A DNA stretch of 64,000 nucleotides, taken from positions 496,001-560,000 of the forward strand of contig NZ_AQQZ01000001.1 in assembly GCF_001205715.1 (NCBI RefSeq). The letters are read 5' to 3'. Made by a program: the position numbers and the translations under genes. Below are positions 1 to 9,432 of the stretch, piece by piece. Source of the DNA: Pseudaestuariivita atlantica (GTDB taxonomy: Bacteria > Pseudomonadota > Alphaproteobacteria > Rhodobacterales > Rhodobacteraceae). Every line of letters starts with the position of its first letter. Within the stretch, counting starts at the first letter, position 1. The notes under the pieces are model-generated. The model was given only the letters and a program-made list of their open reading frames with translations. It searched no databases and had not been told where the DNA came from.

Positions 1-405
1 CTGCGCCGCGTCTTCGGCGACATGGTCAGCGACGTGATCGTGACCTCCCGCGATCTCTTGCGGGACTCTGGCGCGCAAAGCGCCGCCGAAATCCGCCATC
101 TGGGCCGCCCGGTGATCGCGTTTTCCGCCGCGAAGTGGGAAGACCTTAAAGTCATACGCGCGTTTCTTTTCAAGAACATGTACCGCGCTCCTCAAGTCAT
201 GGATGAACGCGAACGCGTGACCCGCGTCGTCAACGCGCTCTTCCCGCATTACCTGGCCCATCCCGAGGACATGTCGGGCCGCTGGTCGGAAGAGGCCGAC
301 ACCGGTGACGCCACGCTACGCGCGCGCCATGTCAGCGACTACATCGCCGGCATGACCGACCGCTACGCGCTGCAGAAATTTGCAACGCATTGTTCACCCT
401 CGTGA
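1..405 (+). CDS. dgt: dGTP triphosphohydrolase, C-terminal part
   Basis: The reading frame is open from the first base, so this is the last 134 residues of a gene that begins outside the window. The visible part matches the helical C-terminal end of the alphaproteobacterial HD-domain dNTP triphosphohydrolases: an AFLFKNMYR segment that follows the catalytic core, and the typical closing DYIAGMTDRYAL motif. The family hydrolyses dGTP and other dNTPs to the nucleoside and triphosphate in the cytoplasm. The HD metal ligands are upstream and cannot be checked. argS lies two genes downstream on the same strand. Confidence 0.88.
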   Translation: MRRVFGDMVSDVIVTSRDLLRDSGAQSAAEIRHLGRPVIAFSAAKWEDLKVIRAFLFKNMYRAPQVMDERERVTRVVNALFPHYLAHPEDMSGRWSEEADTGDATLRARHVSDYIAGMTDRYALQKFATHCSPS

Positions 406-484
406 CACTTTTCAAACGGGTGACGTTGCGGTACCGGTTAATCAGTTATGAATTGATGAATTTCTGAAAGGGTCGGTCGGGGTC

Positions 485-1060
485 GTGGAGCAGAAAACCG
501 CTCTGATCGTCGGGGCCGGCCATACTGCGGCCGAACGGATGGCCGTGCAACTGGCTGAACTGAACTGGCAGGTCATCGTCGTGGGGCAGGATGCCGAGCG
601 GCTCATGGCGCTTGCCGAACGCGCGCCGGACCGGATCGACCCGTTGCCGATGGCGCTGAATTCCCGCGAAAATGCCGAGCAGCTGGGTGCCGTCTGGGGG
701 GACGAGCCGCTGCATGCGCTGGCGCAATTTCAGCCGGTTCTGATGCCGTTGCAGATCACTCTTGCCGTGCGTTCGGTCGCGTTGATGACAGGGGCCTTCG
801 CGGCGGGTCTGCGCGCCGCGCGTGGCGTGAACCTTGTCGCCATGCCCCGTTCCCGCGACCTCGAAGACCCGCTGTCGCAGGCGGCCGAGGGCGCGCATTC
901 CCGCGCGCTCCGGGCGCTGGCGCTTGCGCATCAGAAGGCGGGGTTCCGCACCGTGGGCCTTCTGTCGGCGGGGGCGCGCGGCAAGGCCATCGCGGGCATG
1001 GCCGTCGACATCGCCACCGGTGCCTTGCCGACTGGCAACGGCGCCGTGCGCGCGGTCTGA
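485..1060 (+). CDS. Rossmann-like protein resembling a shortened SDR
   Basis: A 191-residue protein with a GTG start, in the gap between dgt and argS. The N-terminus [15 protein letters not shown] resembles the nucleotide-binding turn of short-chain dehydrogenases and is followed by a beta strand (QVIVVGQD). I cannot find the SDR catalytic Tyr-x-x-x-Lys pair, and the protein is about 60 residues shorter than a typical SDR. Enzyme activity is therefore doubtful. It may be a structural or degenerate SDR relative. It ends 70 bp before argS on the same strand, so the two may be co-transcribed. The product is best treated as uncharacterised. Confidence 0.6.
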   Translation: MEQKTALIVGAGHTAAERMAVQLAELNWQVIVVGQDAERLMALAERAPDRIDPLPMALNSRENAEQLGAVWGDEPLHALAQFQPVLMPLQITLAVRSVALMTGAFAAGLRAARGVNLVAMPRSRDLEDPLSQAAEGAHSRALRALALAHQKAGFRTVGLLSAGARGKAIAGMAVDIATGALPTGNGAVRAV

Positions 1061-1130
1061 CGCAGCCGCGGCGATTGACGCCCGCCCGCGCCGTGGTAGA
1101 GACGCGGCAGGTGATCGAAGGACAGGGCTT

Positions 1131-2876
1131 ATGAACCTTTTTGCCGAACTGCGCGCGCTGGTTGTGACCGAGTTGGAGGCGATGATGGAGGCGGGCGATC
1201 TGCCGCCGGGCCTCTCGCTCGACAATGTCGCGGTCGAACCGCCGCGCGACCCGGCGCATGGCGACATGGCCACCAACGCCGCGATGGTCCTCGCAAAGCC
1301 CGCCAAGGCCAAGCCGCGCGACCTGGCCGAGGCGCTGGCGGCCCGCCTGACCGGCGACGCGCGGATCACCGAAGCCTCGGTCGCGGGGCCGGGGTTCCTG
1401 AACCTGCGCCTCGCACCGGATGCGTGGCAGGGGGTGACGCAGGCGGCTTTGCGGGCCGGCACCGATTTCGGGCGCTCCACGATGGGGCAGGGGCAGCGCG
1501 TGAACGTCGAATATGTCAGCGCCAATCCCACCGGTCCCCTGCATGTGGGCCACACGCGGGGCGCGGTCTTTGGCGATGCGCTGGCGTCGCTGCTGGCCTT
1601 CGCGGGCTTTGACGTGACGCGCGAATACTACATCAACGACGGCGGCGCGCAGGTCGACACGCTCGCGCGGTCGGTCTACCTGCGCTACCTCGAAGCGCAC
1701 GGGCAGGAGGTCGCGTTCGAGGACGGAACCTATCCCGGCGATTACCTGATCCCGGCGGGCGCCGCGCTGAAAGAGCGGGTGGGCGACGCCTATGTCGACC
1801 AGCCCGAGGACGTCTGGCTGGCCGAGGTGCGCGAATTTGCGACCGAGGCGATGATGGACCTGATCCGCGCCGACCTCGCCGCGCTTGGCGTCACGATGGA
1901 CGTCTTCTTCAGCGAGAAGTCGCTCTACGGCACGGGCCGGATCGAGGCCGCGATCGAGGACCTGAAATCGAAGGGCCTCGTCTACTGGGGCACCCTGCCG
2001 CCGCCCAAGGGCAAGGCGGGCGAAGACTGGAAACCGCGCGAGCAATGGCTTTTCCGCTCCACCGCCTATGGCGATGACGAGGATCGCCCGGTGCAGAAGG
2101 CCGACGGCAGCTGGGCCTATTTCGCGCCCGACATCGCCTATCACTACGACAAGGTGCAGCGCGGGTTCGACGCGCTGATCGACGTGTTCGGCGCGGATCA
2201 CGGCGGGTACGTCAAGCGGATGAAGGCGGCGGTCGCGGCGCTAAGCGAAGAGCGCGTGCCGCTCGACATCAAGCTCACCCAGCTGGTCAAGCTGTTCAAG
2301 GACGGGGCCGAATACAAGATGTCGAAACGCGCGGGCACCTTCGTGACCCTGCGCGACGTGATCGACGAGGTCGGGCCGGACGTGACCCGCTTCATCATGC
2401 TGACGCGGAAGAACGACGCGCCGCTCGATTTCGACTTCGACAAGGTGCTGGAGCAAAGCCGCGACAACCCCGTCTTCTACGTGCAATACGCCAATGCGCG
2501 GGTCCATTCGGTCCTGTCCAAGGCGCGCGCGATGGGCGTGGATGTGGGCGACGATGCGCTGGCCTCCGCCGATCTGTCGGGCCTGACCCACGTGGCCGAG
2601 CTGCAGGTGATGCGCAAACTGGCCGAATGGCCACGGGTCGTGGAAATCGCGGCGCGGGCCAACGAGCCGCACAGGATCGCCGGGTATCTCTCTGAACTTG
2701 CAGCAGAATTCCACGGTCTGTGGAACCGCGGCAACGATGATCCCTCGCTCCGCTTTGTCCAGGAAGACACACCTGCAACAACACGGTCCAAAATCGCGCT
2801 GGCGCGGGCCGTGTCGGTTGTTATTTCAGCGGGCCTCGGTATCTTGGGCGTCACTCCGGCAGAGGAAATGCGCTAA
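1131..2876 (+). CDS. argS: Arginyl-tRNA synthetase
   Basis: Class I aminoacyl-tRNA synthetase of 581 residues, charging tRNA-Arg in the cytoplasm. The HIGH signature is present as HVGH at about residues 138-141 (context [13 protein letters not shown]). A KMSK-type loop is present as KMSKRAGTF at about residue 396. The N-terminal Add1 domain and the C-terminal DALR anticodon-binding region ([15 protein letters not shown]) are both intact. I chose the ATG at 1131 because the protein then begins MNLFAELR, as family members do; the frame is open further upstream but that part does not look like ArgS. A SPOR-domain gene follows on the same strand. Confidence 0.97.
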   Translation: MNLFAELRALVVTELEAMMEAGDLPPGLSLDNVAVEPPRDPAHGDMATNAAMVLAKPAKAKPRDLAEALAARLTGDARITEASVAGPGFLNLRLAPDAWQGVTQAALRAGTDFGRSTMGQGQRVNVEYVSANPTGPLHVGHTRGAVFGDALASLLAFAGFDVTREYYINDGGAQVDTLARSVYLRYLEAHGQEVAFEDGTYPGDYLIPAGAALKERVGDAYVDQPEDVWLAEVREFATEAMMDLIRADLAALGVTMDVFFSEKSLYGTGRIEAAIEDLKSKGLVYWGTLPPPKGKAGEDWKPREQWLFRSTAYGDDEDRPVQKADGSWAYFAPDIAYHYDKVQRGFDALIDVFGADHGGYVKRMKAAVAALSEERVPLDIKLTQLVKLFKDGAEYKMSKRAGTFVTLRDVIDEVGPDVTRFIMLTRKNDAPLDFDFDKVLEQSRDNPVFYVQYANARVHSVLSKARAMGVDVGDDALASADLSGLTHVAELQVMRKLAEWPRVVEIAARANEPHRIAGYLSELAAEFHGLWNRGNDDPSLRFVQEDTPATTRSKIALARAVSVVISAGLGILGVTPAEEMR

Positions 2877-2953
2877 CCACAAGGCGCAGCCTGCCGATAC
2901 GAGCAGTGAACGGACCTGTGGGGCTGTGTATCCCGCGGGCAGATGAGGCAGAG

Positions 2954-3979
2954 ATGGCGGAACTTTCCATGCAAGGCACCGGTGGTATGCCGGTCGGTCG
3001 AACCCTTGGCACGGCGGCGACGTTCGCCGGCGCGGTGATCTCCTTCGCGCTTCTGGGCGGGGTCGGCGTCTGGGGCTACCAACTGGTGATGCGGGATGTG
3101 AGCGGCGTGCCCGTCGTGCGGGCCATCGAAGGCCCGATGCGCGAGGCACCCGAAGATCCCGGCGGGGTCGCCGCCGATCACCAGGGCCTGTCGGTCAACC
3201 AGGTCGCGGGGCAGGGCGCCGCGCAACCCGCACCTGATCGCCTGCTTCTCGCACCGCGGCAGGCGGGCATCGAAGAGGCGGACGCGCCGGGCGTGAAGGT
3301 CCCGGTCAAGACCGCGCTCTCCCGGCCCGAGGATGACAGCACCGTCGCCGCGATCGAGCCGCTCGAACCGCTCGCGCCGAAGGTCACGCAGAACGCGGCA
3401 GCGCCCGCTCCCCGCGCGCCATCGGCCGCCAACGCCACGATCCAGGCGCTGGCCGACCAGATCGCCAGCGGCGTCGCCCCGCTCAGCGATACCGGCCCCG
3501 CCGACACGCCACCCGTGAAAACCGAAATCGCCGGGGCAGAGGTCGCCCAACCCGAGGCGCCCGCCGCCAAACCGGTGCCGAAAGGCGCGCTGGCCCGGTC
3601 CCTGCGTCCGCAACTGCGCCCCAAGGGCCTGCGCAGCGCCGATGTCGCCACCGTCGCCGCGCAAGTGGCCTCGTCCGCCGCGACGTTGCCCGCCGGCGCG
3701 CTCGATGTCGATCCGGCGACCATCCCGGCAGGCACCCGGCTTGTGCAGCTTGGCGCGTTCGACAGCGCCGAGGTCGCCCGGTCGGAATGGGAACGCCTGT
3801 CGTCCAAGTTCGACGCCTATCTCGACGGCAAGCAGCGCGTCGTGCAGCGCGCAAAAAGCGGGGGGCGCGTGTTCTACCGTCTCCGCGCCATGGGCTTTGC
3901 CGATCTCAGCGACGCGCGGCGCTTCTGTTCCGCGCTGACCGCGCAACGCGCCGATTGCATCCCGGTCGTGACCCGATGA
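2954..3979 (+). CDS. SPOR-domain inner-membrane protein
   Basis: A 341-residue protein with a short cytoplasmic N-terminus, one membrane segment at about residues 18-41, a long Ala/Pro-rich periplasmic linker and a C-terminal SPOR domain at about residues 250-335 (TRLVQLGAFDSAEVA, then VFYRLRAMGFADLSDA). SPOR domains bind denuded peptidoglycan glycans at the division septum, so a role in cell-wall remodelling or division is inferred. The ATG at 2954 is preceded by a GAGGCAGAG ribosome-binding site; an in-frame ATG at 2906 is possible but lacks one. The stop codon overlaps the nagZ start (ATGA), so the two are translationally coupled. Confidence 0.85.
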   Translation: MAELSMQGTGGMPVGRTLGTAATFAGAVISFALLGGVGVWGYQLVMRDVSGVPVVRAIEGPMREAPEDPGGVAADHQGLSVNQVAGQGAAQPAPDRLLLAPRQAGIEEADAPGVKVPVKTALSRPEDDSTVAAIEPLEPLAPKVTQNAAAPAPRAPSAANATIQALADQIASGVAPLSDTGPADTPPVKTEIAGAEVAQPEAPAAKPVPKGALARSLRPQLRPKGLRSADVATVAAQVASSAATLPAGALDVDPATIPAGTRLVQLGAFDSAEVARSEWERLSSKFDAYLDGKQRVVQRAKSGGRVFYRLRAMGFADLSDARRFCSALTAQRADCIPVVTR

Positions 3980-4968
3980 CCCATCTGCCCGCGATCCTGG
4001 GATGCGCGGGCCCGGTGCTTTTGCCTGACGAGGCCGCGTTCTTCCGCGACGTGCGCCCGTGGGGCTTCATCCTGTTCTCCCGCAACATCGACACCGCCGC
4101 CCAGACCCTCAGACTGACCGAGGATCTGCGCGACGCGGTCGGCTACGACGCGCCGATCCTGATCGACCAGGAAGGGGGCCGCGTGCAGCGCGCCCGCCCG
4201 CCCGTGGCGCGCGACTGGTTGCCGCCGCTGGAACAGGTGGCGCGGGCCGGTGACAACGCCGCCGCCTCGATGTACCTGCGCGCGCGCATCATCGCGCATG
4301 AGCTTCTGTCGCTCGGCATCGATGTGAACTGCATCCCGACGCTCGACGTGGCGCAGGAGGGCACGCATCCCTTCCTGTTGAACCGCTGCTACGGCACCGA
4401 TCCGCGGCAGGTAGCGGCCATCGGGCAGGCTGTCGCGGGCGGGTTGATGGATGGCGGCGTCCTGCCGGTGATCAAGCACATCCCCGGCCATGGCCGCGCG
4501 CAGGTCGACAGCCACCTGCACCTTCCCCGCGTGACCGAGGATCGCGCCACGCTGGAGGCCACCGATTTCGCGCCCTTCCAGGCGATGGCCGACCTGCCGC
4601 TGGGGATGTCCGCGCACGTGATTTATGACGCGATCGACCCGCGCCCCGGCACGATCAGCCCGGTGGTGATCGACCTCATCCGCACGCAGATCGGCTTTGA
4701 CGGTCTGTTGATGACCGACGACATCTCGATGGAGGCGCTGGAGGGCACGGTGGCCGAACGCAGCGCGGCGGCGCTGGCCGCCGGGTGCGACGTGACGCTC
4801 CACTGCAACGGCGACCTGGCCGAGATGCGTGACATCGCCGCCACCCTCCCGCCCATGACGCAAGAGGCGCAAAAGCGCGGACGCAGCGCCCTGTCGCAGC
4901 GTGCCACGCCCGCGCCGGTTGACATTCCGGGGCTTGAGGCCAAGCTGGCCGAAATGATCGGTACCTGA
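3976..4968 (+). CDS. nagZ: Beta-N-acetylhexosaminidase
   Basis: A 330-residue glycoside hydrolase family 3 enzyme that removes GlcNAc from 1,6-anhydro-muropeptides during cytoplasmic cell-wall recycling. Family motifs are present: DQEGGRVQRARPP, the substrate and His loop KHIPGHGRAQVDSHLHLP, and the nucleophile region LMTDDISMEAL. The canonical KHFPGHG has Ile for Phe here. It overlaps the SPOR gene by four bases and is followed 12 bp later by scpA. anmK, another recycling gene, lies at 22.7 kb. Confidence 0.94.
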   Translation: MTHLPAILGCAGPVLLPDEAAFFRDVRPWGFILFSRNIDTAAQTLRLTEDLRDAVGYDAPILIDQEGGRVQRARPPVARDWLPPLEQVARAGDNAAASMYLRARIIAHELLSLGIDVNCIPTLDVAQEGTHPFLLNRCYGTDPRQVAAIGQAVAGGLMDGGVLPVIKHIPGHGRAQVDSHLHLPRVTEDRATLEATDFAPFQAMADLPLGMSAHVIYDAIDPRPGTISPVVIDLIRTQIGFDGLLMTDDISMEALEGTVAERSAAALAAGCDVTLHCNGDLAEMRDIAATLPPMTQEAQKRGRSALSQRATPAPVDIPGLEAKLAEMIGT

Positions 4969-4980
4969 AGGCCCTGCACC

Positions 4981-5766
4981 ATGTCTGACCCGTTCGAGGA
5001 CGCGCCACCCGACGTGGCCGACCGCCTGGCGGCGGAGGCGCTGATCGTCGATGTCGACGGGTTCGAAGGGCCGCTTGACCTGCTGCTGACGCTGTCGCGC
5101 ACGCAGAAGGTCGATTTGCGCAAGATCTCGGTGCTGGCGCTGGCGCGGCAATACCTCGCCTTCATCGACCGCGCCAAGGAACTCAGGATCGAACTGGCCG
5201 CCGATTACCTCGTGATGGCGGCGTGGCTCGCCTTCCTCAAATCGCGCCTTCTGTTGCCGCCCGACCCGGCGGATGAAGGCCCCTCGGGGGAGGAGCTGGC
5301 CGCGCACCTCGCCTTCCAGCTGGAACGCCTGAACGCCATGCGCGAAGTGGCGGCGCGGCTGATGGGGCGCGATCAGATGGGCCGCGACTTCTTTGTCCGG
5401 GGGGTGCCGGAACGCGTCGAACGGGTGCGCCGCGTGACCTATACCGCGACGCTGCTGGACCTGATGCAGGGCTATGCCCGCATCCGCACCCGCGACGAAT
5501 TCCGCCCCTTCACCATGGACCGCGACCGCGTCTTCACCATGGAACAGGCGCTCGACCGGATGCGCGGGATGATCGGCTTCGCGGGCAGCTGGACGACGCT
5601 GTCGGCCTACCTGCCCGACGGCTGGACGACCGAACCCGACATGGTCCGTTCGGCCACGGCGGCCACCTTTGCCGCCTCGCTGCAACTGGTCAAGGAGGGG
5701 CATCTTGAGATACGACAATCCGAAACCTTCGCCCCGATCGAACTGCGCAGGAAGCCCAAGACTTGA
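4981..5766 (+). CDS. scpA: Segregation and condensation protein A
   Basis: A 261-residue kleisin of the SMC-ScpAB condensin complex, which compacts and segregates the chromosome. The signature N-terminus is clear (FEGPLDLLLTLSRTQKVDL, then LAADYLVMAAWLAFLKSRLLLP), and the C-terminal winged helix ends the protein. It starts 12 bp after nagZ and its stop codon overlaps the scpB start. This nagZ-scpA-scpB order is widespread in Rhodobacteraceae. Confidence 0.94.
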   Translation: MSDPFEDAPPDVADRLAAEALIVDVDGFEGPLDLLLTLSRTQKVDLRKISVLALARQYLAFIDRAKELRIELAADYLVMAAWLAFLKSRLLLPPDPADEGPSGEELAAHLAFQLERLNAMREVAARLMGRDQMGRDFFVRGVPERVERVRRVTYTATLLDLMQGYARIRTRDEFRPFTMDRDRVFTMEQALDRMRGMIGFAGSWTTLSAYLPDGWTTEPDMVRSATAATFAASLQLVKEGHLEIRQSETFAPIELRRKPKT

Positions 5767-6422
5767 ACGAGCCGCTTGAAGACAGCCTATTCGAGGCGCC
5801 CCCCGCCGCCGAACAGGAGCGCATGGTCGAGGCGATCCTCTTCGCCAGCGCCGAGCCGGTCTCGGTCGCCGACATGAACGCGCGCATGCCGCATGGCTGC
5901 GATGCCTCGATCGCGGTGCGCGCGGTGCAGAAACGCTATGAAGGGCGCGGCGTCGCCGTCGTCCGCGTGGGGGAGGCCTGGGCGATCCGAACCGCGCCAG
6001 ACCTTGGATTCCTGATGCAGAAGGAAACGGTGGAGGTGCGCAAGCTGAGCCGCGCCGCCATCGAAACCCTTGCCATCATCGCCTACCACCAGCCCGTCAC
6101 CCGCGCCGAGATCGAGGAGATCCGCGGCGTGTCGGTGTCGCGCGGCACGGTCGACCAGCTTCTGGAACTGGAATGGATCCGCTTTGGCCGCCGCCGCATG
6201 ACACCGGGCCGGCCCGTGACCTTCGTGGTGACCGAAAGCTTCCTTGACCATTTCGGGCTGGAAAGCGCCCGCGACCTGCCGGGCCTGCAGGAATTGCGGG
6301 CCGCGGGCCTTCTGGAAAGCCGCCCCGCACCCGATGCCGAGGCCGAAGAGGGCAGCGAGGACGACCAGCAGGATGGGCTGTTCGATGCCGAAGAGGACGT
6401 GATCGACGACAGCGACGACTGA
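5763..6422 (+). CDS. scpB: Segregation and condensation protein B
   Basis: A 219-residue partner of ScpA. Two winged-helix domains are visible: residues about 18-95 (QERMVEAILFASAEPVSV) and about 96-175 (LAIIAYHQPVTRAEIEEIRG), followed by an acidic tail rich in Glu and Asp. The TTG at 5763 overlaps the scpA stop codon by four bases, which suggests coupled translation and is why I chose it. An internal ATG at 5823 would give a protein starting at MVEAILFAS and cannot be excluded. A short hypothetical gene follows. Confidence 0.9.
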   Translation: MNEPLEDSLFEAPPAAEQERMVEAILFASAEPVSVADMNARMPHGCDASIAVRAVQKRYEGRGVAVVRVGEAWAIRTAPDLGFLMQKETVEVRKLSRAAIETLAIIAYHQPVTRAEIEEIRGVSVSRGTVDQLLELEWIRFGRRRMTPGRPVTFVVTESFLDHFGLESARDLPGLQELRAAGLLESRPAPDAEAEEGSEDDQQDGLFDAEEDVIDDSDD

Positions 6423-6491
6423 GTGCCACGATTTTTCCACATTTCGTCGCTAGTCTCCTGCAAAACACATCAATTCAGGCAGGAGCACGCG

Positions 6492-6722
6492 ATGAACGGC
6501 TCACAGATCATCAACATGGTGCTGCGGATCGTCATGCGCAAAGGCATCAATTCGGCGATCAATGCGGGCGTCAAACAGGTGAGCGGGCGCCGTCCCGCCC
6601 CGGCAGGTCCCGCCAATGCCGGTCGCGTCGCCCCCCAGTCCGGCCCGACCGAAGCCGACCGCGCCGAACAGCAACGCATCCGCGCCGCCCGCCGCGCCCG
6701 CCGCGCCGCACGGCAGGGGTGA
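6492..6722 (+). CDS. Small basic hypothetical protein
   Basis: A 76-residue protein starting MNGSQIINMVLRIVMRKGI, with a good GGCAGGAG ribosome-binding site just upstream. The first half is hydrophobic and helical. The second half is rich in Pro, Ala and Arg and ends in an RRARRAARQG tail. I recognise no domain. A role at the membrane surface or in nucleic-acid binding could be guessed from the composition but nothing shows it. It follows scpB by 69 bp on the same strand and is convergent with the dCTP deaminase gene. Confidence 0.62.
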   Translation: MNGSQIINMVLRIVMRKGINSAINAGVKQVSGRRPAPAGPANAGRVAPQSGPTEADRAEQQRIRAARRARRAARQG

Positions 6723-6758
6723 CGCGGCAAAATTTTCGCAGGAAAATTTTGCCTCCGC

Positions 6759-7832
6759 TCAGCGGAAGTGTTTCGACAGTTTCAGGCCCTGGCCCTGGTA
6801 GTTCGACGCGATCTCGCGACCATACAGCATGTCCGGCACCGCCAGCATCCTCTCGTAGATCAGCCGCCCCACGACCTGCCCGTGTTCCAGCGCGAAGGGG
6901 GCCTCGTGGCAGCGCACCTCCAGCACCCCGCGTGATCCCGCGCCACCCGCGGCGGCATGGCCGAAGCCCGGATCGAAGAAGCCCGCGTAATGCACCCGGA
7001 ACTCGCCCACCATGGCAAGGTAGGGCGCCATCTCGGCGGCGGCCTCGGGCGGGATCGTTACCGCCTCGCGGCTGACGAGGATGTAGAATGCCCCCGGATC
7101 AAGGATGATCTGCCCCGACTGGCTGCGCACGTCCTCCCAGAAATCCCGCGCGGGGTAATGGCCGATGCGGTCGAGGTCGATCACGCCGGTATGCGGTTTG
7201 GCGCGGTACCCGACAAGATCGCCGTCCTGGGGTTCAAGGTCGACGGAAAATCCCAGCCCGTCCGCGATCACCGGTGCGCCGCCCGTCACCAGCGGGGTTT
7301 CGGCATGCAGCGCGCGCAGGTCGGCATCCGACAGCGTCGCATCGCCCGCGCGCAGGCGCATCTGGTTCAGCCGCATCCCCGGTCGCACGAGGACCGAGAA
7401 GGAGCGCGGGCAGATCTCGGCATATAGCGGGCCGGTATAGCCCGCGGGGATCCGGTCAAACTCGGCCCCGCGATCGGTCACCAGACGCGTCAGCAGGTCG
7501 AGCCGCCCGGTGGAGCTTTTGGCATTGGCCACCGCCGACAGGTGCGCGGGCAGGGCGAGGTGCTCCATCAACGGCACGAGGTACACGCAGCCCTTTTCCA
7601 GCACCGCGCCGGCGTCGAGATCGATGCGGTGCATCTCGAATTCCGGCAGGCGCTCCATCACCGTGCGGTCGTCGCCCGCGAGGAAGGAGGCGCGCAGGCG
7701 GTAGGCCACGCGCCCCAGCCGCAAATCGAGGCTCGCAGGCTGGACCTGCGCCGCGATCACGGGATCGGAGGCCCCGATCGCACCCTCGGCGATCAGGTCG
7801 TTCAGCATCTGGCTGGGCAACACGCCGTGCAT
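6759..7832 (-). CDS. dcd: 2'-deoxycytidine 5'-triphosphate deaminase, bidomain type
   Basis: A 357-residue protein of the long dCTP-deaminase family found in alphaproteobacteria, about twice the length of the usual E. coli Dcd. Two related trimeric dUTPase-like folds are evident: the first (about residues 1-180) carries QPASLDLRLGRVAYRL and NAKSSTGRLDLLTRL, and the second (about 190-357) carries GFSVDLEP, VGEFRVHYAGFFDPGFGH and the closing YQGQGLKLSKHFR. It should deaminate dCTP to dUTP for dTMP synthesis. It is a lone minus-strand gene with tRNA-Pro about 50 bp upstream. Confidence 0.9.
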   Translation of the reverse strand: MHGVLPSQMLNDLIAEGAIGASDPVIAAQVQPASLDLRLGRVAYRLRASFLAGDDRTVMERLPEFEMHRIDLDAGAVLEKGCVYLVPLMEHLALPAHLSAVANAKSSTGRLDLLTRLVTDRGAEFDRIPAGYTGPLYAEICPRSFSVLVRPGMRLNQMRLRAGDATLSDADLRALHAETPLVTGGAPVIADGLGFSVDLEPQDGDLVGYRAKPHTGVIDLDRIGHYPARDFWEDVRSQSGQIILDPGAFYILVSREAVTIPPEAAAEMAPYLAMVGEFRVHYAGFFDPGFGHAAAGGAGSRGVLEVRCHEAPFALEHGQVVGRLIYERMLAVPDMLYGREIASNYQGQGLKLSKHFR

Positions 7833-7884
7833 CCGCGACCCCTTGCAAAGGTAGCGGTCGTTCTGAGGGAATGAGGGGAAGATT

Positions 7885-7961
7885 TGGTCGGGCTAGCAGG
7901 ACTCGAACCTGCGACCTTCCGTCCCCCAGACGGACGCGCTACCAGGCTGCGCCATAGCCCG
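7885..7961 (-). tRNA. tRNA-Pro (GGG anticodon)
   Basis: On the minus strand a complete cloverleaf can be folded in 77 nt including the encoded CCA end. The 7-bp acceptor stem is CGGGCTA with TAGCCCG, followed by discriminator A. The D arm carries the AGCCTGGTAGC loop and the T arm the GGTTCGAGTCC consensus. The anticodon loop is CTGGGGG, placing GGG at 34-36 (positions 7925-7927), which reads CCC and CCU proline codons. It sits between the MerR gene and the dCTP deaminase gene on the same strand. Confidence 0.96.
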
Positions 7962-8024
7962 ACGTGAGGGGTGGTTTACCCGATCTGTCCCGCGTGACAA
8001 GTGCGAAATTGCCCGGTGACCGGA

Positions 8025-9008
8025 TCAGGAGCCGGTCTCGTCCTGCCGGTCGACCCATGCGCGCAGCGCTTCGACATGCGGGCGTGCCTTTTCCGGCACC
8101 GCGCCGCGCCGCGCAAGGCTCTTGCGCAGAAGGCGCGGCCATGGCGTGCGCTCGGGCAGCGCCTCGGGTTCCGGGGCGGGACGCTTCGGTGTTTCGGGCT
8201 CAGCCGCGGGCGGGCGCGACAGGAAGGACGGCAGGGCATCACCCTCTTTCGCCGGGTCTTCGGCCTCCGCTTCCGCCGGCTGCGACTGCGTCAGGAAAGA
8301 GGGCAGGGCGTCCGGTTCGTCCGACCGTTCCTCTTCGGGCTGCGGGTCGTCTTCGGGTTGGGGCGTCGCCTCATCCGCTTCCGCGACCTCCTGCGTCTCA
8401 TCGTCGTCGGCCTCGGCCGCCAGCGGCTGGGTCAGAAAGGACGGCAGGTGCGCGTCGTCCGTGCTTTCGGTAGGTGCGGGCTCTTCGGATTTGTCTTCGG
8501 CAGGCGCCGTCAGGAAACCAGGCAGGCCGGGCGCGTCATCCTCGGCCCCGGCATCTTCTTCCGCAGCATCGGCAGCGGCAGGCTCTTCCTTGTCTTCGGT
8601 AGTCTCCGCCGCCGCGTCTTCTTCCGCTGCGCTGTCATCCCCCCTCGGGGTGAAGGGCAGGACCGAGGCCGTTTCGGCCGGGGTCTCAACCTCGATCGAG
8701 GGGGCAAGCGTGTCATCGGGCGGATCGGCGGGTTCGCCAAGATCGGTCAGGCCCGCGACATGGCGCACGCCCTTTTCGCGCAGGATCTTCTGCACGCCCT
8801 TGATGGTCATGCCGTCGTCATGCAGCAGCTTGCGGATGCCACCCAAAAGCGCGATGTCGGCGGGCCGGTAATACCGCCGCCCACCAGCGCGCTTCACCGG
8901 TTTCACCTGGCTGAACTTGCTTTCCCAGAACCGCAGGACATGCGCTGGCGTATCAAGCGTGTCGGCGACTTCGCTGATGGTTCGGAAGGCGTCGGCGGAC
9001 TTGGTCAT
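8025..9008 (-). CDS. MerR-family regulator with a long acidic repeat tail
   Basis: The first 80 residues of 327 form a MerR-type winged helix ([20 protein letters not shown], then [14 protein letters not shown]). The rest is an acidic Glu/Asp/Ala/Pro-rich tail of about 200 residues holding four copies of an LPxFL motif at about 162, 188, 235 and 259 ([32 protein letters not shown]). A basic C-terminal helix ends the protein. No cysteine-based metal or redox sensor is seen. It lies 6 bp after ihfA in the plsX-fabH-ihfA run. The target genes are unknown. Confidence 0.87.
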   Translation of the reverse strand: MTKSADAFRTISEVADTLDTPAHVLRFWESKFSQVKPVKRAGGRRYYRPADIALLGGIRKLLHDDGMTIKGVQKILREKGVRHVAGLTDLGEPADPPDDTLAPSIEVETPAETASVLPFTPRGDDSAAEEDAAAETTEDKEEPAAADAAEEDAGAEDDAPGLPGFLTAPAEDKSEEPAPTESTDDAHLPSFLTQPLAAEADDDETQEVAEADEATPQPEDDPQPEEERSDEPDALPSFLTQSQPAEAEAEDPAKEGDALPSFLSRPPAAEPETPKRPAPEPEALPERTPWPRLLRKSLARRGAVPEKARPHVEALRAWVDRQDETGS

Positions 9009-9014
9009 GCGGGC

Positions 9015-9317
9015 TTAGGACTTGTTGCCCGCCGCCACGCGGTCTTTCATCAGGTGCGAGGGACGGAAGGTCAGGACGCGGCGCGGGTTGATCGGCACTT
9101 CCTCGCCGGTTTTCGGGTTGCGCCCGATGCGGGCCGCCTTGTCACGCACGCTGAACGTGCCAAAGGACGAGATCTTGACCTGCTCGCCATTCACGAGCGC
9201 GTCCGACATGTGTTTCAGAACGCTTTCCACGAGATCCGCGCTTTCGTTGCGCGACAGCCCGACTTCACGAAAAACGGCTTCACTCAGATCCATGCGAGTC
9301 AATGTCTTGTTGGCCAT
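9015..9317 (-). CDS. ihfA: Integration host factor subunit alpha
   Basis: A 100-residue DNA-bending protein of the HU/IHF family, forming a heterodimer with IHF-beta on the nucleoid. The hallmark region [21 protein letters not shown] and the DNA-inserting beta-arm [17 protein letters not shown] are complete. The N-terminal [16 protein letters not shown] is typical of the alpha subunit. It lies 115 bp after fabH and is followed 6 bp later by a MerR gene, an arrangement common in Rhodobacteraceae. Confidence 0.95.
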   Translation of the reverse strand: MANKTLTRMDLSEAVFREVGLSRNESADLVESVLKHMSDALVNGEQVKISSFGTFSVRDKAARIGRNPKTGEEVPINPRRVLTFRPSHLMKDRVAAGNKS

Positions 9318-9432
9318 GCGGCACCCCCGTCCCTCGTTTATCCCGCGACATTAGGGCGCTTCAATTTTCCGAGTCAATATCAAGGGGTTGCAAACCCGCG
9401 TTGATTCACCGTCCGAAGAGCGGTTTCACGCC

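Noticed and set aside
756-2201. Long open frames antisense to argS, pgk, nagZ, ubiH and other genes
   Set aside because: High-GC shadow frames: each opposes a gene with clear family motifs and has no recognisable domain.
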